A stretch of 64,000 nt of DNA from Phoebastria nigripes (taxonomy: Eukaryota > Chordata > Aves > Procellariiformes > Diomedeidae), in the NCBI GenBank assembly GCA_035582835.1, contig JAYKAV010000300.1, forward strand, positions 964,907 through 1,028,906. Reading direction: 5' to 3'. Every line of letters starts with the position of its first letter. Position 1 is the stretch's first letter. Shown here piece by piece: positions 46,471 through 64,000 of the stretch. The notes under the pieces were generated by a model. It made no database searches and was not told the origin of the DNA. It saw only the letters and a list, made by a program, of their open reading frames with translations. The translations under genes were made by a program, and so were the position numbers.

Positions 46471-48584
46471 TACAAGTCATCCTGGCTGGTGTGTCTTCAT
46501 CCTCAAGAAAAAGAGAGCCGCGCTCGCTTTTGTTTGGCCTGACAGTCTGAAAGTTCAGCAGATAGGAGCCCCTCGTCCCCCCAGAGATGTGCCAAAAAGC
46601 GGTGTTTTAAAGGCCAACTGGAAGGGCTGAGCTGAGGTCCCAATTCAGGCTTTGGGGGCTTAACTTCAACATTTTTTTCAAGTAAAGGGGAATGAAAGGT
46701 GGGTTATTTTTTTTGGCAGGAGTGCAGTGATTTTTTCAGGTATTGCTGGGAAATGAAAAGAAAAAAAATTGGTCCACTAGCAAGGTTCTGCTTCGTGCTA
46801 AAAAGAAGCATTTGTTTTTTCAGTTAAAAATGAAGTGAAATGGGGAAAAATATGTGATAATCAGTTTGGACCTAAAAAGTATTTAGATAAAATTCTAGCC
46901 GTTTGGGATATCAGCCCTTCCAGATTCCCTGCGTGAAAAGCTCTTCTCATTTCCCTGCTTTCCCATTTCCCCTTGCTTACCCCTGCAGCCCCCCGTGCTG
47001 CTTTTGGGTACCCCAGGTTAATTTGTCCTTAAATTTCGATTCTGAAAATGCAACAGCTCCATCTCAGTTGATGCTTTTCTTTTCTTTCCCCCCTTGCCCC
47101 TCATCCTTGCTGAAAGCTGCAGGAACGTGGGCAGATGTGAAGCCCCCTCCCAGCCCCGACTCTTGTGCTGAGACCTGATGGAGACATGACACATTCCTGC
47201 AGGTAACATAGCCCTGCAAACGTCCTGGGAGGTGGAAGGACTTAAAAATGCAGATGGAAGCAAAGCAAACAAACAAAATGGGGGAAATGGGGCTGAAATC
47301 AAAAGCACATCTCTCGTCTCTCTTTGTTTAAGCCGGTTAGAGGAGTTCCGTGCAAAGAGGAATTACTCTGAGGCAACTCAGACACCTTTCTTTTCTCTGT
47401 GGGTGTCTCCAAAGGCAAAACTAATTCACTTCTTCTGCTCCATCAGGTCTCCCCTCCATTGTTCCCCACTAATGTAATTTTTTTTTGTCTTACTTCAGAA
47501 ACATTCCTGCCTGAGTAATCGTCTCCAGCATGGAGAGTGAGGAGAGGAAATTAAGACGTTATTGAGGGTTTGAGAGATATCTCATGTTTCAGAGTGGATC
47601 AGAAGGTCTTTTTTTTCCCTTTAAGGTGCCTGTTATGGGGAGGTGAGGCAAACATGTTGGATGGCTTAGCTGGGGGGAGAGGGCTGGGGTGGAGCAGGGC
47701 TGGTCTTCAGGATGCTGTGATGCTTCTCTCTTCTCTTGACACAGCAATAAATATGTCCTTAATTCCACATTATCTGTCTACAGCAGATAATCTCTCGGGG
47801 GAAGAGTTTCATCTTTGGTGGTCTCCACAGGGCAATCACAAGAAGTTTTTACTAGTTGGTTCCCAGTTTTACTTGGGGAAGGGAGGAGGCTGGACTATGG
47901 GAGGTGTCAGATGAGACTTTTGTTTTGGTGACGTGAAGCAAAACTGAAGCTGACACATGACTTTTGAGTGTGTTTTTGCCTCAACAACCACAAGCTGAAG
48001 GGAGCTGAGCTGCTTCCACCAGGCGAGTGATTTATCTTGTTATAGGAAAGTTCATTTTTTAACTAAAGAACAACGAGACCNTACACATGAAAATCCATCA
48101 GCAAAGGTTTTTCCAGGGTAACACAGTGGATTTCAGTTTTTCCCACATGTTTCCCAGGGCAGCTGTGGAGACCCGCATGGAGATTTTAAGCCAGCTTCAG
48201 AACTGCTTTGTTTTTCTCTGCTCCTTTTCATGGAGTCCTTGGAGAGATGGTCTCCTGTCCCTGACAGCCACCCTGGCCACGGCCACCAAACCGCTGAGAT
48301 GGGCCACTTGGCTTAACTCACAGAGCCTTTGTGGTGCTCATGACCTACTAATTGACTCCATAAGAAAGAAATAATGGGGAAATTAGCATAAATATTGCAT
48401 TTCGGATTAAACTGTGCTTGCAGGTGCCTTTTCAGTAAAGGGTGGCATAAAGTTTGCTGTTCAAAAATGATAGTTCCAAAGTCAGTCTGGGAATAGCGGG
48501 TGTCTCACCTGAGCTTCCTCATGGTGGTGTGACCCCATGGGCCACCCCATAGGCATCTTTTCATATGGAATAGCTCCAGTCAGA

Positions 48585-48715
48585 TCCCATCCCCATGTCC
48601 AACACCATGTAACTTTTAGCCTCCCAATGTCCTGTGGAAAGGAGTTCCCCCAGCTAACGATGCACTTTGTCAAACAGGACCTCCTTAGTTTGCTTTGCAG
48701 GTGACAGTGACCTTG
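48585..48715 (-). mobile_element. Probable ancient CR1/L3-like fragment
   Basis: TCCTGTGGAAAGGAGTTCCC, CCAGCTAACGATGCACTTTG and AGGACCTCCTTAGTTTGCTT recall the antisense CR1 phrase ending in a GAGTTCCACAG...CTTCCTTTGTTTG pattern. It is diverged, so the call is tentative. Confidence 0.35.
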
Positions 48716-50199
48716 GGTTTGTTCATTCAGCGCCCCGGTTCTCCCCAGTGCAAGAGGAACAACCCCACGGTTTGGGACTTTGCAAACTGCGGTGAGCTGT
48801 GCTGGGAGCTGGACAGTCACGGCGTGCGGTGGAGTGGAAAACAGTGCTGCGCAGACGGTGTCACCAACACGGAGCACTTTATGTCAGTTTATATAATTTT
48901 ATGCTGGCTGTTATAAACCTACCCAGATTTCTCTGTCATGTCCTGGGAGTGGACCAGTCATTCTGTGATGTATGTTTCCATTATGATTCCTAAAAAAAAC
49001 GTAAGGAGGAAGTTTGATCTCCAAGGAGATGAAAAATCCTACCAACGTCATCTTCTATTGGACCTTTCGCTATGTTTATTGAAATAACCTCGCACCCCTG
49101 TTTATCAGTTCGCCCATGTGTTTTCTTGTGGATACGGTGCAATCCAATGCTCTGATATTTTGCTTTACTAATGCAGAGAGAATGTGTTTGAAAGAAAGCC
49201 AAGCTGAAGGAAATCTGTACCTTGCTGGTGGACTGGATATACTTTTTGCCTCTGTGTGTGAGAATTAACTTTGCTTTAGGTCCCTGCATTCCCTGCTCAG
49301 CACTTGTCGGGAAGGTGATTTGCAAAACCCTGCAGAGTGGATGCTGCTGAAAGCTTGAAGGTCTGCGAGCATGGCCTCTGGTCTGGTGGCTTCCAGGAAA
49401 AGCAAAGTTGAGAAACGGACTTGGCTTGTCCCAGTGCTGCCCTGCTCCTGGCAGGAAAACAATTCGGGGTGCAGGTTTGTGAAAAAGAAGCAGTATTAGG
49501 GCTGCAAGGGCGCAATACAGACACCCTGCTCCCAGTCCTGCAGTATGGAGGTGAGACTGGGACTGATCGCAGGTCTTGGCTGAAGTGCCCAGATGAGTCC
49601 TTGGTGAATCAGGGCTTGGAGAAAACTATTTCATTGATGTCTTGATTTCTGTGGAAGTCAGACAGCTAAACACCTTTCAGGCTCTGGGTCTAACCTGGGA
49701 CGCCTGGTGTAGGTAAGGTGCAGTCCTACCACTTCTGCACTTGGACGCTATCCTACCACAACAGGAACGACAGTATTTTCCTCCATCAGCTGCAAAAGGC
49801 GAAGGATCGGCGGCAGTCTGACAGCGGGGAGGCTGGGCTTCACCCCAGCGGGCAGTCACGCTTGCCTGGGGATGCTGGACTGACCGTACCTGGCAGTGGG
49901 AGAGACCAGAGGAACGGAGCTGAAGAATTTCCCAGGGCTGAGCAAAAAGCCAGCCTTCATCAAAAAAAGGCGCTACAAATCCTGAAGACACCAAGTAAAA
50001 TGTATGCAAAAGCCTCAAGTGATAGATGGACAAAAGTTGGAGGTATTTAAGTCACTTAGGCGTTATTACTATTTGCTTTGTCAAAGGCGAGATAGGTTTC
50101 TCTGACATGTGCCTTGCAGCAGGTTAAAATAAAAGACCAGCACGGTCCCTTCTGGACTTGCAGCTCCTGAAAACAGAGTCAGCCCCAGTGTGTAATAGG

Positions 50200-50800
50200 A
50201 TCTTCACTGCTATTCTGGGGCTTGAATAACATTATGGTGACTTTGCATAGATTTTTGCCCTTAATGCAAATAGGGAAATGATTTTCTAATCAGGTAAGAT
50301 AAGGCTGAAACATGATAGATAGAGTTGGGCTTGTTAATGAAATACAAAGAAGTAGCCTGTAGCTCCATAAACTATTCTTAAAAATAATGCAACGTTTAAA
50401 AAAATGAGTTTCTTTGGCTAACAGCGGTGTGAGAGCGCCTTGATGCAAATCTTTGTAATGAGTGCACTTCGATGAGCTTTTGAAAAATATATATGTATTT
50501 ATTTGCATTGATCTGTTTATATGGCTTTACATATCAACTTAGTCAGGAAAAATTGAATAAAATGTCTCAGGTCTGGGAAATGAGAAGAGATTATGAAAAG
50601 CAGATTTAATATAGCACCGTTTTTTGATGTTTGTGGCACATTTCATCGTATTGCCAGAGACACCCAATTACACAGCTTGCAGAGTAATCAGCAAATGGGG
50701 GATCCGAAGGAGAATATTAACTGTGGTCTTTTTTTTCCCCTTCCTCCTCCTCCTTCTTTAGCAAATATTATGTTATGCTTTATGGAAATGGATCAAAATG
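50200..50800. promoter_or_regulatory. Candidate conserved non-coding element
   Basis: AT-rich block with ATGCAAAT (octamer-like) at about 50,265, several TAAT/ATTA cores (TTCTAATCAG, GTTAATGAAATAC, CCAATTACAC) and no ORF or repeat. It is typical of developmental enhancers near homeobox genes, but unverified. Confidence 0.25.
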
Positions 50801-53769
50801 CCACATGTGCAGTTAATACTGAGCTCTGGAGCTCTTTCAAATCTTATTTTTCCCCTCACATTGTATTTTTCTGGAACAAACCTTCTGATAACTTTTGGAC
50901 ATGGTTTTTAAGGCCAAAACATCACCTTGAACTTCCTGCAAGTTTGGGTTCCAGTTTTAGCGGGTGGCTGACTTTACCTCATTCACCTTGTGCGGGGGGC
51001 AAAATCAGGTCTTATTGTTAATTGCAGATAACCACGTGTGAGGACGTGATCATAGCTCATCCGTTCATTTCCCTCCTGGTGGAGGCAGGGATTGACCNAG
51101 CTATTTGGTGGCCTTGAAGGTCACAGACTCTCCTTATCCACAGGGTTTTTAATATTCAAAGCAAATCTGTAACTGCAGTGAAAAAGGAAATCTAGTGATT
51201 AATATTCCCCTTATTGTGGAAACAAATAGCAATGGTTGCAGTCTAGGACAATTGTGGCTGGCTGGTATTTTGGGTGCATGTGACCAAACAGTCCTCGAAG
51301 GCACTGATGGAACCGGGTCAAAAAAATTAGAACTAAAAACATTGCAGGCAGGGGTGTTCCCAGGCTCTGCCCATATTCCCACTGTTCCTGGCTCTCTGCC
51401 TGGTTTAAGAGAAAGTCACTTTTCTTGAGAATGTCAGAAAAGTTATTAATCGTTACTACAAATGGACTTGCTTTTCCTTCCTATGACTTTTTCCCTACTA
51501 TCTTTTTTCCTCTANGATATTTCTACAGTTGGGAAAAGAAAGTAGGAGGTCATATTGGTGGAGGATGACATTCTGAAATTGAATAAATTTATTCTTTTTC
51601 AAGAACTTCATTATCAGATGACTTCAGAAAAATCTCAATAAATTCAGAAATTTTTTTTTCCATCAGTTTCATCAGGCATCAAATTAGGCCTGCTAGCCCT
51701 TGACATCGCTAGCAACTTCTTGCCCAAACAGAAGTTTCACCATGTAGGTTTATGTTCAAACTAACCCTGAGGGAGCAGCAATGTAGAGGAAGGAGCTTTG
51801 TAAAAGCGTCTCTGCCATCTTCTCGAGCACAGCCCACCCTGGCTTGCTTGCCCTAGAAAAAGGAACAAGTCTTCCATCAAAAGAACAGAAACATCTCCAA
51901 AATTTCAGGAAAGCCCCAATCATTTGAGAATGGTCCAATTTATCCTGCACCACTGTCTTTAAAGACAAGCTTTCTGGTCAGGTCTTTCCCATCACCGCCC
52001 CATCAGGCATGAATTTATCTCCTGGCTTGTGCTGGAAGATGACGAGAGAACAACCCCCTTGTTCTTGCCTTGCACAAGGTGCTGCAGCAATTGTTTCAGT
52101 GTCTTGCAGCCAAAGGGGACTTTCCACCTGCCAGCCCAGCTGGAGACAGTGACCCCAACAGCAAGAAGCTGATTATTCTGCACCTTCTCGTGCAGACCTT
52201 TCCGTGCGGTCCCAGCCTCCCCTGGCTGACAGGCAATGGCACTCGCCACCATCGGCAGGGACGTGGCGGTGCCGTGGGGCCAGGCAGGGGAGCACGGTGT
52301 GGGCACCATTACCTGACCCACACCCTATGTCCAGGTTTTCTGCGCCAGAAGACGCCTCATAGCCCACCAGTGACACGACTCGGGTACAAAACAGGTCAGC
52401 CTGCTCGCGTTGACATCCCTGCTGATCGGCTTGAGTAGTTGTTAATGAAGGATTCGCAAAATAAATTTTCCTTTTTTTTTTTTCTTTTTTATTAGTGGAG
52501 TATGAAAACAGGCAATAATTTTACAGAAAGCAGGACTGGCACAACTGGTACATAGCATCATGCTGCAGCTTTTCGGAAATGAATATAAACTCTTTTTTTT
52601 TTTCTTCTTTTACCTACCAGAATAAATAAATATGATACACATTTGAGTTCCTTGATAGTGAATTCTAAAGCACAAGGTCTTACACTACAGCTCAATTTTA
52701 CAGCGATCTGTACAGTATATTACTTTAATTTCCTTTTTGTTCTCCTTTAAAAGCTTTTGTTCCTTTGCAAGATAGGTTTGACACACAAAAACAATTACAC
52801 TTTGGAGCTAACTGTACACCTTGGGTCAGAAGCTGGGAAAAAAAATAAATTGATTGCCTCCTGGCATGAGAAAATAAACCAAAAAGTTATTTTCCATTGC
52901 ACAGACACATCTAAACTTCTCCGGTATGAGATGGCCCTGCTCAATTGCTAGAGCAGTTAGAAAAGGCTTTGGCCATTCGTAGGGTACCAGATGCACAATT
53001 TAACTTGCTATGGGTTTAATGTGTGTCTTTCTCAGACAGCTTTTGCTGAGGGCTTTTATCTTGGAGCCCAGACTATTAAAAAAAAAATTGTATGTTTTTG
53101 TTGGTATATGACAAATCTTATATTCTTTACAGATTAATTCTGGGGCTAAATTTTGTCCTTAGCTGTGGCATTGCTTCACTGAAATCAGTGCAATTATTCC
53201 ACTATGGCATCACAGCAGTCCAGAGCAGTGGCTGGGTCTTACTTTACCAGTGTTGGCATTAATGAGAGCCTTCATTAATGAGAGGCACCCATATACAGAA
53301 GAGGTGACATTAACATCTCAGCTTTTGCATCTCTTCCCCAGGCAGCCTGAGAAAGCAGGGGACAACACGGACGCTGCTATCTGCGCAGCTGGGAATGAAA
53401 CAACACGTCTGCAAAGTCTGTGGAAAACAGAGGACATTAATCATTACCGGGCTGTTTTGTGACGTGGTGGGAAAGTCGAACACACATATCAGAGTGGGGG
53501 ATTTTTTGTTTGTTTGATTTTGCTTTGCTGGAAATTTGTTTGTTTGGNTTTTTTTTTGTTCATTTGTTTGTTGCATCAACTTTTTCTTATCCCTCTGCTG
53601 TGGATTTGGACTGAGAGCAGACCTACTCAGAGAAATACCTTTTTTTCACTCGATAGAAAACACAGGAGATATATTGTGTTGCTCTAGAACAGATCATAAA
53701 AAATCAGCAAGGGGCACATGGAGGGGTAAGGAGGGAGGAAAAGAAAAATCAACACGGCTTGTAAAAAAC

Positions 53770-53900
53770 AGCAGGAAAGTTCTGTAATTGACTTTTTTCA
53801 AGCTTAATTGAGTTATGTTTCATAGCTACTGTAATTAAACTAATAGAATATGTTGGATTTGAATTTGCATTTCCTTTCTACAGAGGTTTATTTAATCCTT
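53770..53900. promoter_or_regulatory. Candidate homeodomain-site cluster
   Basis: Within 130 bases: CTGTAATTGAC, GCTTAATTGAG, CTGTAATTAAAC and CTAATAG. Four TAAT-type cores in an AT-rich, non-coding stretch on the DMBX1 side of the desert. Confidence 0.25.
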
Positions 53901-56900
53901 TACGTATGAACTCTTCAGAAGTGTCCTAAGTTGCTCAAAATTGTCATGTCAATGGAAGCACCACATGTGGCACACGGGGACAGAAATAGCTCCAGTTCCC
54001 TCCTCTGTGTCCACCCACTTTGGTGTTTCTTCAGTGAAGACGAGCACCTCTTTGGCTGGCTGTGGTGGCAACAGAAACCTAGAGCTGGTTAAAATTCTTC
54101 ACATGGTGAAATACCTAAATGAGAAATGAGATGTGGGAGGATCTGCTTGTTGATGGTTATTTTCATGTTTGGGAGCATTTTTGTGTTGCTACACAGCAAA
54201 TGATGATTTTTGTGGGGGAAATACAGGCAAAACTTCTCTCTCTCTTTATTCCTGTATTCACCATCAAGGATTTTTCCATTTGTTTGCCAAAAAATAAAAA
54301 AGAAGAAAAAAGAGAAAAAAGAGGTTCCCTTTCTGCCTCCCAGCATCATTACTGGATCTTTTCTCACTGGTAATAAGAAGTATTTTGTATTTCTCCTGCA
54401 CTGTTTAAATACCTCCTTTATTTTATTAATACCTATCAAACTTCTCTTGCAGAGTAGAAGAAATTTAACTGCAAACTCTTACCCTGAATATTGTGACCTG
54501 TTTTCTCCTGGGCCCTGATCCTGCAAGGACCATAGCTAAAACCTTTAAAAATTTGGTAAGTAGGGTTTGGAGCCGTAGCTGGTTCACCAAGGAGAGGCAA
54601 TGTAAGCAGAGCCATAGGAAGGGGAAAAGACCGGCAGAGGATACATAACCTGTTTCAAAATAGGAATTAGGGAGATTTTTTTCTAGTCTCTCCATCCCTG
54701 TTTTTAAAGGACTGGGCGTATCCTTTTCCCAGCCTCTGTGCCATGCTGTGCATTTATTTAGCATTCCTTTCATGCATTAAAAGATCAATCGTCTGCATTA
54801 CGAAACACAAAATGTTGCTTCTCTTTTTACATTTATCTCCCTGCGGCTGAAACTGTACCAGGGATGCCCTGCCCCGGCACCAGGTTGGTGCCGCATCCAG
54901 AGAAGATAGATAGCTTTTTCTTCCCCCCATAATAGTTCTTCCATCTGACGGGGTACGATCTCTGGGTTACACTCCATGCATTTTATGCCTGTGATGGAAG
55001 AAACTGTGTTATACCCAACTGCAATGTTTGTTAAAATGGAGCAGATCTCTGCCTGGACAGTGAGAGGAGGGAAACTTCATTCCATTTCGTTTCTGAGACT
55101 CCGTTAACAACTTCATTTTCCTAAATAGCTCGGAACAAGCAGCCCTCATCTTCTCCATCACAAATCAGGGGAGATTTGCAGGAGTTCTTCCCACCTGAAA
55201 AGATGTTCAGGTTTGTAAAGTTCAAAGAGGAGTGATGCAGAATCACTCCCTTCAGTCTTCCCACTACATACACAGGCTTGAATTGGATGGGGAGTTTCTC
55301 CCTGTTTTTTTTAATTTTTTTAATTTATTTTCTTTTTGTCAGAAAAAGCCCAAAAGCCCAGAGGCATTAAAACAATTTGCAGGAAAGAGCCAGTTTTGAC
55401 AGATAATTCATTATTAGACTTTTGCAAGCCAGGAGCCTAAATTCTTGCTTTTTTGCATTTCCAAATCAATTTTGGCTTTACATGTCAGCTTACTCCCATT
55501 GTGGATGTTTTAGTTAATTTTGACCATAAGAAGATGAAAACCAAACTTGGCATAAAATACTTCAAGGGCTCATATATCTTTAAGGCAATATATTTTTTTT
55601 CTTTTGTTTATTTTCAAATTTTAGATATTTTCATCCTGATTCAGAATGGGAGAAATAATCTCCACGTAAGAAATATTCTCATGCCCTGGTCCAGGACCAG
55701 CCGTACCGTGATCAGCTGCTGCATCGCACAGAGGCAGACGAGGATGACACTGAACGGACATCCCTAGGGACTGATGGAGATCCGGACGTCTCCTCTCCCA
55801 GTTTGCTTTCTGGGCTGTGCTGGCCTCATCCTGATGTCCGTGGTTTTAATGGTGTGCCAGGTGCTCCGTCCGGGAGGTTCCTGGTAGCTGCTCCAAGCCT
55901 GCTGTGAGGATGTCAGCGATACCACGGGGGATGAAGGGGGTCAGGCACCAGGGTCAGTCGAGACGTTTGAAGGCGCTGAATGTTAAAATGAATTTTTGCA
56001 CCGAAGCACAGGGAAAAGTTCCCCTCTGTGGCTCGGTGGGGAAGATCTCGTCTCCCTCTGGAGGATCATAGCAAATCTAGTGCTGGATCAAGTGAGCTTA
56101 TCTCCTGTGCTCCCTGTCCCNGCCTTGCAGAAGCAGGGCATAAATCCATGTGTTTTGACCTTCCTGTGGCGGACGTTGTGGTATCCCTCGTGACCTACGG
56201 TAAGGCTGTACCTGCCCTGATCCAAGCCGACCTTGCCCTTTCCAGCCCTGTGGTACCCGGGCAGAGGAGAGATGCCCGTCTTACCTGGGACGGCACAAGA
56301 GCGACTGCGACCCTCTGTTCTCTGCCTGAAACACCCACTGACATGAGTTGCAGTTTCATGGGCATCTTCTATTACTTAAAGAAGAGCTGAAGTCCAGATC
56401 TGGTCTCACTGCCAATTACCACCCTTGTTCGCTTCATCAGCTCAGTCTAGACTGGCACCAGGGAACAACATCAGAAGGAGCGTTAATTAAATTTGCAGTT
56501 GCTCTGCTCTGGCAAAGCAACTCCATAGCCTACAAATGTGCTGAGGTTAGCAGGAGGCAGAAAAAATAAAGGTGAATATAGCTTTTTGAGGAAGGGGAAG
56601 GAGCAAAATTAAAGCTTTGTTTTGGTGCCCCTGGTTTGGGTGACAGGCTACAAAAAATGAAAGCTGGGACTTTCAAAGGATNTTTTTAGAGACAGTAAAT
56701 GCACTTTGGTGGTTTTAATTTAATCAGACTCCTTTGAAAGCGGCAGCCAAAAATCTACTTCCTGTGAATACATTTGGTTTTGAAAAAGTGGAGAATTCTG
56801 CCGGTCACGGGGGCTGATTTGACAAAGTTGGGAAAACTAAAGCAGGAGAAAAAAACCCAAGACTGAAGTGTTTGGCACAACAGAAATATTTAAGGAAGAT

Positions 56901-57840
56901 GCTCCATTTTCCTTGGAAGCTGGTGCGGTTGATGAACTGCCCTCTCCGGAGGTCTGCTCTTGCTACAATTTTATGATGGCTAAAACATCATTTCCCACCA
57001 AACTTGGCTATTCTTACGTCTCTATTTGCAGGCATTAGATGCTTTTTCAAGAGGCATTAGTGGAGTTAAAAACACTCTTTCCCCCCGTGTTTTAAGAGGT
57101 AATTTGACCCCTGTCTTCTGCCCTGGTGTGAGGCAAGGTGCGAGCGAGAGGGGCTATAGGCTATGGGTCTACACTTCATGCTTAAATCAAATATGGACCA
57201 GCTGATCATCTGCAGCGAATTAGCACAGCTCTGCACAGCTCTGCCCAGTGTGTTAGTAGCAGACCTGGCTGACACACTTGCGATTCAAACCTAGCACCTG
57301 CCACAGAGTCAGTCTGGATTTTTTGGTCCTAGGCAATATCAGAGATTAGATCTGGATATCATCCCTCCCTAATGCTCAGGATAACAGCAGTGGGTTCAAA
57401 TGATTTATTTGGTTTGGCAAAAAAACCCTGATTGGAGTTGGCAGAAACATTGCTTCTCAACAAGGAAAACCACCCCAGGTTGAATGATGGGTCATTCCAA
57501 TGAAACGAGGCTGAAACTGTTCACCGAAATTATTTTGAAGCTGGTGAATTTTGGTTACTTGCAAACCCTGTATTTTTGGCAAGTTTATCTACTCCCCCTC
57601 AGCTCCAGAGACTATAAAGAGAGTATAAAGCCCCTGCTTATCACCTGCTTTGCCTCCAGCATTTCAGCATTTTTCACTTGTTACATTTTCACTTGCTAAC
57701 CAGTTTCTGAAGCTGCGGGGCTTGAGGGTAGAATTTGGTGTTCAGAGCTTTTTTCTAGACACAGCTCGCATTAATCAAGTTTTTGTCAAAGAACCATATA
57801 ATTCATGGTGTATGAACACACCAGGAGTTCATACAAAGTT

Positions 57841-58779
57841 TTTATTATTCTCTATTGTCAAAGTTAGACCAAAATGCTCTCCAAAAAGAAAACCCTGTAA
57901 TTTGTAAATAGAGGAGTTCACACTTCACTGAAGATCAAAGAGGAAACAATCAAGATAAAAAATAATCCTGTGAATTTGGCTTTCATTTTTCTCCCCAGCC
58001 AGCAGCATTTGGCCAATATTTTGTCCTCCGTCTTTGAACAAGTGCTATTAAAAAGTAAACAAAAAATGCTTGCCTCATAGGAAGTGCTTAAACAGGAAAT
58101 TCACCTTCATATCATTTCCCGGCTGTTATAAAATTAGCTTTAGCAGAGAAGGGAGAAGTGGAGCAGTGAAGTGCACAATCATTTCTCTTCATCATAAACA
58201 CCTTTAGGATGCTGACCCAAGAAGAGCAACTAGCTACGAGCTGAGGTCAGGAGGATGGCTGATTCGTAACTTTGATACTAGCTACTAAAATTGAGAAGGA
58301 AGGGGGAATAAAAGCAAAAGAGGTCACAGTTCTGTAACACTGACAGTAACACACAGGTGATGGGTGCTGTCAACATTATAAACTATATACAAGACAAAGC
58401 AGGACTTTCTTTTCCCAAAGAACGCAACAACAACAAAAAAAGGTGTATATAACACAGTTGGCACATTATCGCGGGGATGAGGAAAGGGGGCTTCTCCTGA
58501 ACGTTACAGGCTTAACTCATGGCAGTCCAGAGGACAGTTCATCTGTCTAAACATACATCCTCTCCCCCTTCCTCCTTAAATATTTAGCGAAGACCAGGCC
58601 AGTAGCAATGTATGATGCAATTGTGGTGCATAATAAGACGTTAATAAATGCAAAGTTTTCCCTGAAAGGGAGCATCTTACTCCAGGAAGAGATGAGGGTG
58701 GGTGGGGGTTCAAGGAGTGACATGTCTAGTGCCAACCTCTGGTGCATCTTCTGACGGGCAATGGTAGCTCATCTGGCAG
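57841..58779 (-). other. DMBX1: Probable DMBX1 3' UTR
   Basis: AT-rich non-coding sequence directly after the DMBX1 stop. The first AATAAA on the minus strand that I noticed is the complement of TTTATT at 57,841-57,846, about 0.93 kb after the stop; another lies near 57,403. Which one is used cannot be told. Confidence 0.3.
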
Positions 58780-63930
<5,151 letters not shown>

Positions 63931-63934
63931 TCAC

Positions 63935-64000
63935 TCTGCAGCCCAGCAGTAGAGCCAGGATTAGAGTCCAGGTCTCCTTGATCCCACTTTGGTTGTTTTT
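63935..64000 (-). repeat. MIR-like relic at the right edge
   Basis: CAGCCCAGCAGTAGAGCCAG, GATTAGAGTCCAGGTCTCCT and TGATCCCACTTTGG keep the order of the MIR segment CAGCTAGTAAGTGGCAGAGCC, GGATTCGAACCCAGGTCT. It is probably truncated by the window edge. Confidence 0.45.

Larger units (their letters stand above)
46480..57400. other. Intergenic desert, right half
   Basis: No supported genes. It holds an uncertain CR1 relic at 48.6 kb, T-rich tracts at 52,470-52,490 and 52,590-52,605, and the candidate regulatory blocks listed separately. Confidence 0.45.

Overview
This window is vertebrate genomic DNA, most likely from a bird. The protein-coding exons resemble human 1p33 genes, the repeats are sparse, old CR1-type LINE fragments, and FAAH sits next to DMBX1, a neighbourhood I know from human 1p33. 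The assembly is draft quality: single N bases are scattered throughout and an N gap of about 70 bases lies at 27,788-27,857. Crocodilian or turtle origin cannot be excluded from sequence alone.

Layout, left to right. (1) 1-16,545 holds remains of a second, diverged fatty-acid amide hydrolase (FAAH) lineage on the minus strand. One 12-exon copy (3,770-13,968, called copy B here) keeps the codons of the Lys-Ser-Ser triad. It carries three separate one-base deletions, an in-frame stop, a GT-to-GC donor change and no membrane-anchor coding part. Three further orphan exons (274-1,955, copy C) match FAAH exons 9, 10 and 15; the exon 10 match is closer to copy B than to copy A. (2) 16,546-26,580 holds a complete FAAH gene on the minus strand (copy A). 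It has 15 exons, all with GT-AG introns, and encodes 573 residues with an intact triad (Lys136, Ser211, Ser235). Its first exon lies in a CpG-rich block. (3) 26.8-58.7 kb is mostly gene-free. It holds a CTTTT microsatellite running into the assembly gap, an orphan plus-strand exon-like ORF with one membrane segment (29,671-29,853), old CR1 and MIR-like relics, and several AT-rich homeobox-site-rich stretches that are plausible enhancers of DMBX1. (4) 58,780-61,351 holds the last three coding exons of DMBX1 on the minus strand: the K50 paired-type homeodomain, an acidic middle and a C-terminal OAR motif. Its first coding exon lies beyond the right edge.

FAAH is a membrane enzyme that ends endocannabinoid signalling by hydrolysing anandamide and oleamide. 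DMBX1 is a midbrain/diencephalon transcription factor. They are neighbours by conserved synteny, not because they share a pathway. The most interesting features are the decaying second FAAH lineage, the orphan plus-strand membrane exon, a 57-nt hairpin inside FAAH intron 4, and a DMBX1 splice acceptor that appears lost.
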